A stretch of DNA of 7,793 bases, from the NCBI GenBank assembly GCA_028717525.1, contig JAQUNT010000092.1, positions 1 through 7,793 of the forward strand, in the 5' to 3' direction. This stretch comes from Elusimicrobiota bacterium (GTDB lineage Bacteria; Elusimicrobiota; Elusimicrobia; UBA1565; UBA9628). Below, one piece after another: positions 6,374-7,793 of the stretch. The position numbers and the translations under genes were made by a program. Each line of letters begins with the position of its first letter. Position 1 is the stretch's first letter. The notes beneath the pieces were generated by a model. It ran no database searches and was not told where the DNA came from. It saw nothing but the letters and a program-made list of their open reading frames with translations.

Positions 6374-6379
6374 ATCAGG

Positions 6380-7793
6380 ATGGCGCGCCTCTATATCGTC
6401 AGCCCGGACTGCGGGGCCCAGAGCCAGTTCGAGGCCGACGTCCTGGGCGCTGGGGGCGCCCGGCCGGCCGCCAGCATAGCCAGCCTCGCCTTGCCCACGC
6501 TGGCGGCTTTCGCTCCGGACGACTTCCCGGTCGAACTCTGCGACGAGAGGATCGCCCCGGCGGACCTGGAGCATCCCGCCGAGCACGTTTGGATCACCTG
6601 CAACAGCATGCAGTTCGCGCGGATGCGCGAGCTCGCCTCGGAGTACCGGCGCCGGGGCAAGACCGTGGCCGTGGGGGGGCCCTTCGCCACCCTCTCGCCT
6701 GAGGCGGTGCGGCCCCACTGCGACATCCTCTTCAGGGGCGAGTTCGAGTCCGCGGCCGACGAGGTCTTCGCGGACCTGCGGTCCGGCCGCTGGAAGGAGG
6801 AGTACCTCGGGCCCCCCGCGGAGCTCGAGCGCTCTCCCCTGCCGCGCTGGGACCTCTACCCGAACGACCGGGCCTGGATCGCCGCGGTCCAGGCCTCCCG
6901 GGGCTGCCCCAACGAATGCGGCTTCTGCGAGGTGATCCGCTACTACGGCCGCCGCGTGCGCCGCAAGCCCGCGGCCCGCGTGCTCGCGGAGCTCGACGAG
7001 CTCCGCCGCCGGGGCTATCGCGGCGTGCTCCTGAGCGACGACAACCTGGCGGCCGAGCCCGGCGCGGCCAAGGAGCTGCTGGAAGCCGTGGGGGGTTGGA
7101 GCCGGCGCCGCAGGGGAGGCGCGGTCCGCTTCTGGGCCCAGATGACCCCCGCAGACGGGCGCGACCCGGAACTGCTGTCCTTGGCCGTCCGCGCCGGTAT
7201 CGCGCACGCCTACGTCGGGGTGGAGACGCCGGACCAGGCCGGGCTGGCCGAGGCGGGCAAGCGCCGCAGCCTGGGCGTGGACCTGGCCGAGGCCTTGAGG
7301 GCGTTCCTGCGCCACGGCATCGACGCCGTCGCCAGCCTGATCGTGGGCTTCGACTGCGACGACGCGGGGACCTTCGGCCGGCACGAGGAGTTCATCGGCC
7401 GGGTCCCTCTGCCGCTGGCGCAGATCGGGCCCTTGGTCCTGACCAGCGGCACGCCCCTGCACCGCAGGTTCCAGGCCGAGGGGCGGCTGCGCTGGGGCGC
7501 GACCGCGCCGGGACTGCCCTGGACCACCAACGTGGTTCCCAAGCGCATGACCCAGGACCAGCTCCTGCGCGGGCTGGCCGGGCTCTACCGGCGCCTATAT
7601 GCTCCCGAGGCTTTCGCCGGGCGGCTGCGCGGGGCCTTGGCTCTGGCCGGGCGGCAGGGGCAGCGCGTTGCGGCGGCCCGGCCCGGCCAGCTCCACTCCG
7701 CCGAGACCGACGCTTCGGCCTTGGTCGAGCGGCGGCTCCGCGAGGACCCGGAACTCGCGTCCCTGGCCTGCGGGGTCCGCGAGGCCGAGGGCC
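6380..7793 (+). CDS. B12-binding domain radical SAM protein with DUF4070-like C-terminus (3' end beyond the right edge)
   Basis: An open frame from the ATG at 6380 runs 471 codons to the window edge without a stop. The N-terminal part (about 1-135) has the pattern of the cobalamin-binding domain of the large B12-radical SAM group: 'LPTLAAFAPDDFPVELCDE', 'RRRGKTVAVGGPFATLSPE' and 'FRGEFESAADEVFADLRSG'. The cobalamin-ligating DxHxxG motif is not visible, as in many members. After the typical 'SPLPRWDLY' linker, the radical SAM domain begins with Cys176-x3-Cys180-x2-Cys183 ('GCPNECGFC'), which binds the 4Fe-4S cluster, followed by 'LLSDDNLAAEP' and 'AYVGVETPDQAGL'. From about 330, 'SLIVGFDCDDAGTF', 'SGTPLHRRFQAEGRL' and 'TTNVVPKRMTQDQLLRG' match what I recall of DUF4070, a C-terminal domain found with proteins such as the hopanoid methylase HpnP. 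The substrate is unknown and no hopanoid gene is present to support that role. It is divergent from rlmM across 95 bp. Confidence 0.88.
   Translation, partial: MARLYIVSPDCGAQSQFEADVLGAGGARPAASIASLALPTLAAFAPDDFPVELCDERIAPADLEHPAEHVWITCNSMQFARMRELASEYRRRGKTVAVGGPFATLSPEAVRPHCDILFRGEFESAADEVFADLRSGRWKEEYLGPPAELERSPLPRWDLYPNDRAWIAAVQASRGCPNECGFCEVIRYYGRRVRRKPAARVLAELDELRRRGYRGVLLSDDNLAAEPGAAKELLEAVGGWSRRRRGGAVRFWAQMTPADGRDPELLSLAVRAGIAHAYVGVETPDQAGLAEAGKRRSLGVDLAEALRAFLRHGIDAVASLIVGFDCDDAGTFGRHEEFIGRVPLPLAQIGPLVLTSGTPLHRRFQAEGRLRWGATAPGLPWTTNVVPKRMTQDQLLRGLAGLYRRLYAPEAFAGRLRGALALAGRQGQRVAAARPGQLHSAETDASALVERRLREDPELASLACGVREAEG

Noticed and set aside
6301..6702. Plus-strand open frame of 133 codons beginning with TTG
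   Set aside because: It is in a different frame from the radical SAM gene, overlaps its first 320 bases and has arginine/proline-rich content typical of a shifted frame.
6335..7462. Minus-strand open frame of 375 codons
   Set aside because: It is antisense to the radical SAM gene, whose CxxxCxxC and DUF4070-like motifs are on the plus strand.

Overview
The window is a compact, high-GC (roughly 70% by eye, G/C-ending codons throughout) bacterial chromosomal segment with six protein genes. I see no rRNA, tRNA, CRISPR array, complete insertion sequence or phage gene. The taxon cannot be fixed from sequence alone. The HisRS type, an RlmM-type methyltransferase, a B12-binding/DUF4070 radical SAM protein and the lone AddB-like nuclease would suit a high-GC member of a poorly cultivated phylum such as Elusimicrobiota, or a deltaproteobacterial/myxobacterial lineage. 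This placement is inference.

Layout, left to right: (1) a minus-strand pair, hisS (histidyl-tRNA synthetase) followed 16 bp later by a small membrane protein of the DUF4389 family that runs off the left edge; (2) a divergent intergenic region (1585-1720) with a 12-bp tandem repeat and a 'ggggacac...cttaatt' element that looks like a dispersed intergenic repeat; (3) a large plus-strand gene for an AddB/RexB-like protein with a PD-(D/E)XK nuclease domain and a four-cysteine Fe-S signature but no intact Walker A; (4) a minus-strand four-helix EamA/DMT-type membrane protein whose end overlaps the nuclease gene by 17 bp; (5) a minus-strand rlmM-type 23S rRNA 2'-O-methyltransferase; (6) a divergent plus-strand B12-binding radical SAM protein with a DUF4070-like C-terminal part, cut by the right edge (471 codons visible).

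The genes do not form one pathway. Two act in translation (HisRS, RlmM), one in DNA repair/recombination, two are small membrane proteins and one is a radical SAM enzyme of unknown substrate. The most coherent unexplained signal is in translation initiation. The four genes that begin their own transcription units next to divergent intergenic regions (hisS, the nuclease, rlmM, the radical SAM gene) have no usable Shine-Dalgarno sequence, and each has a -10-like hexamer ending only 6 to 9 nt before the start codon. The downstream operon gene (DUF4389) and the EamA gene do have GGAGG sites. This suggests leaderless or near-leaderless mRNAs for the first group. I found no convincing multi-gene novel system.
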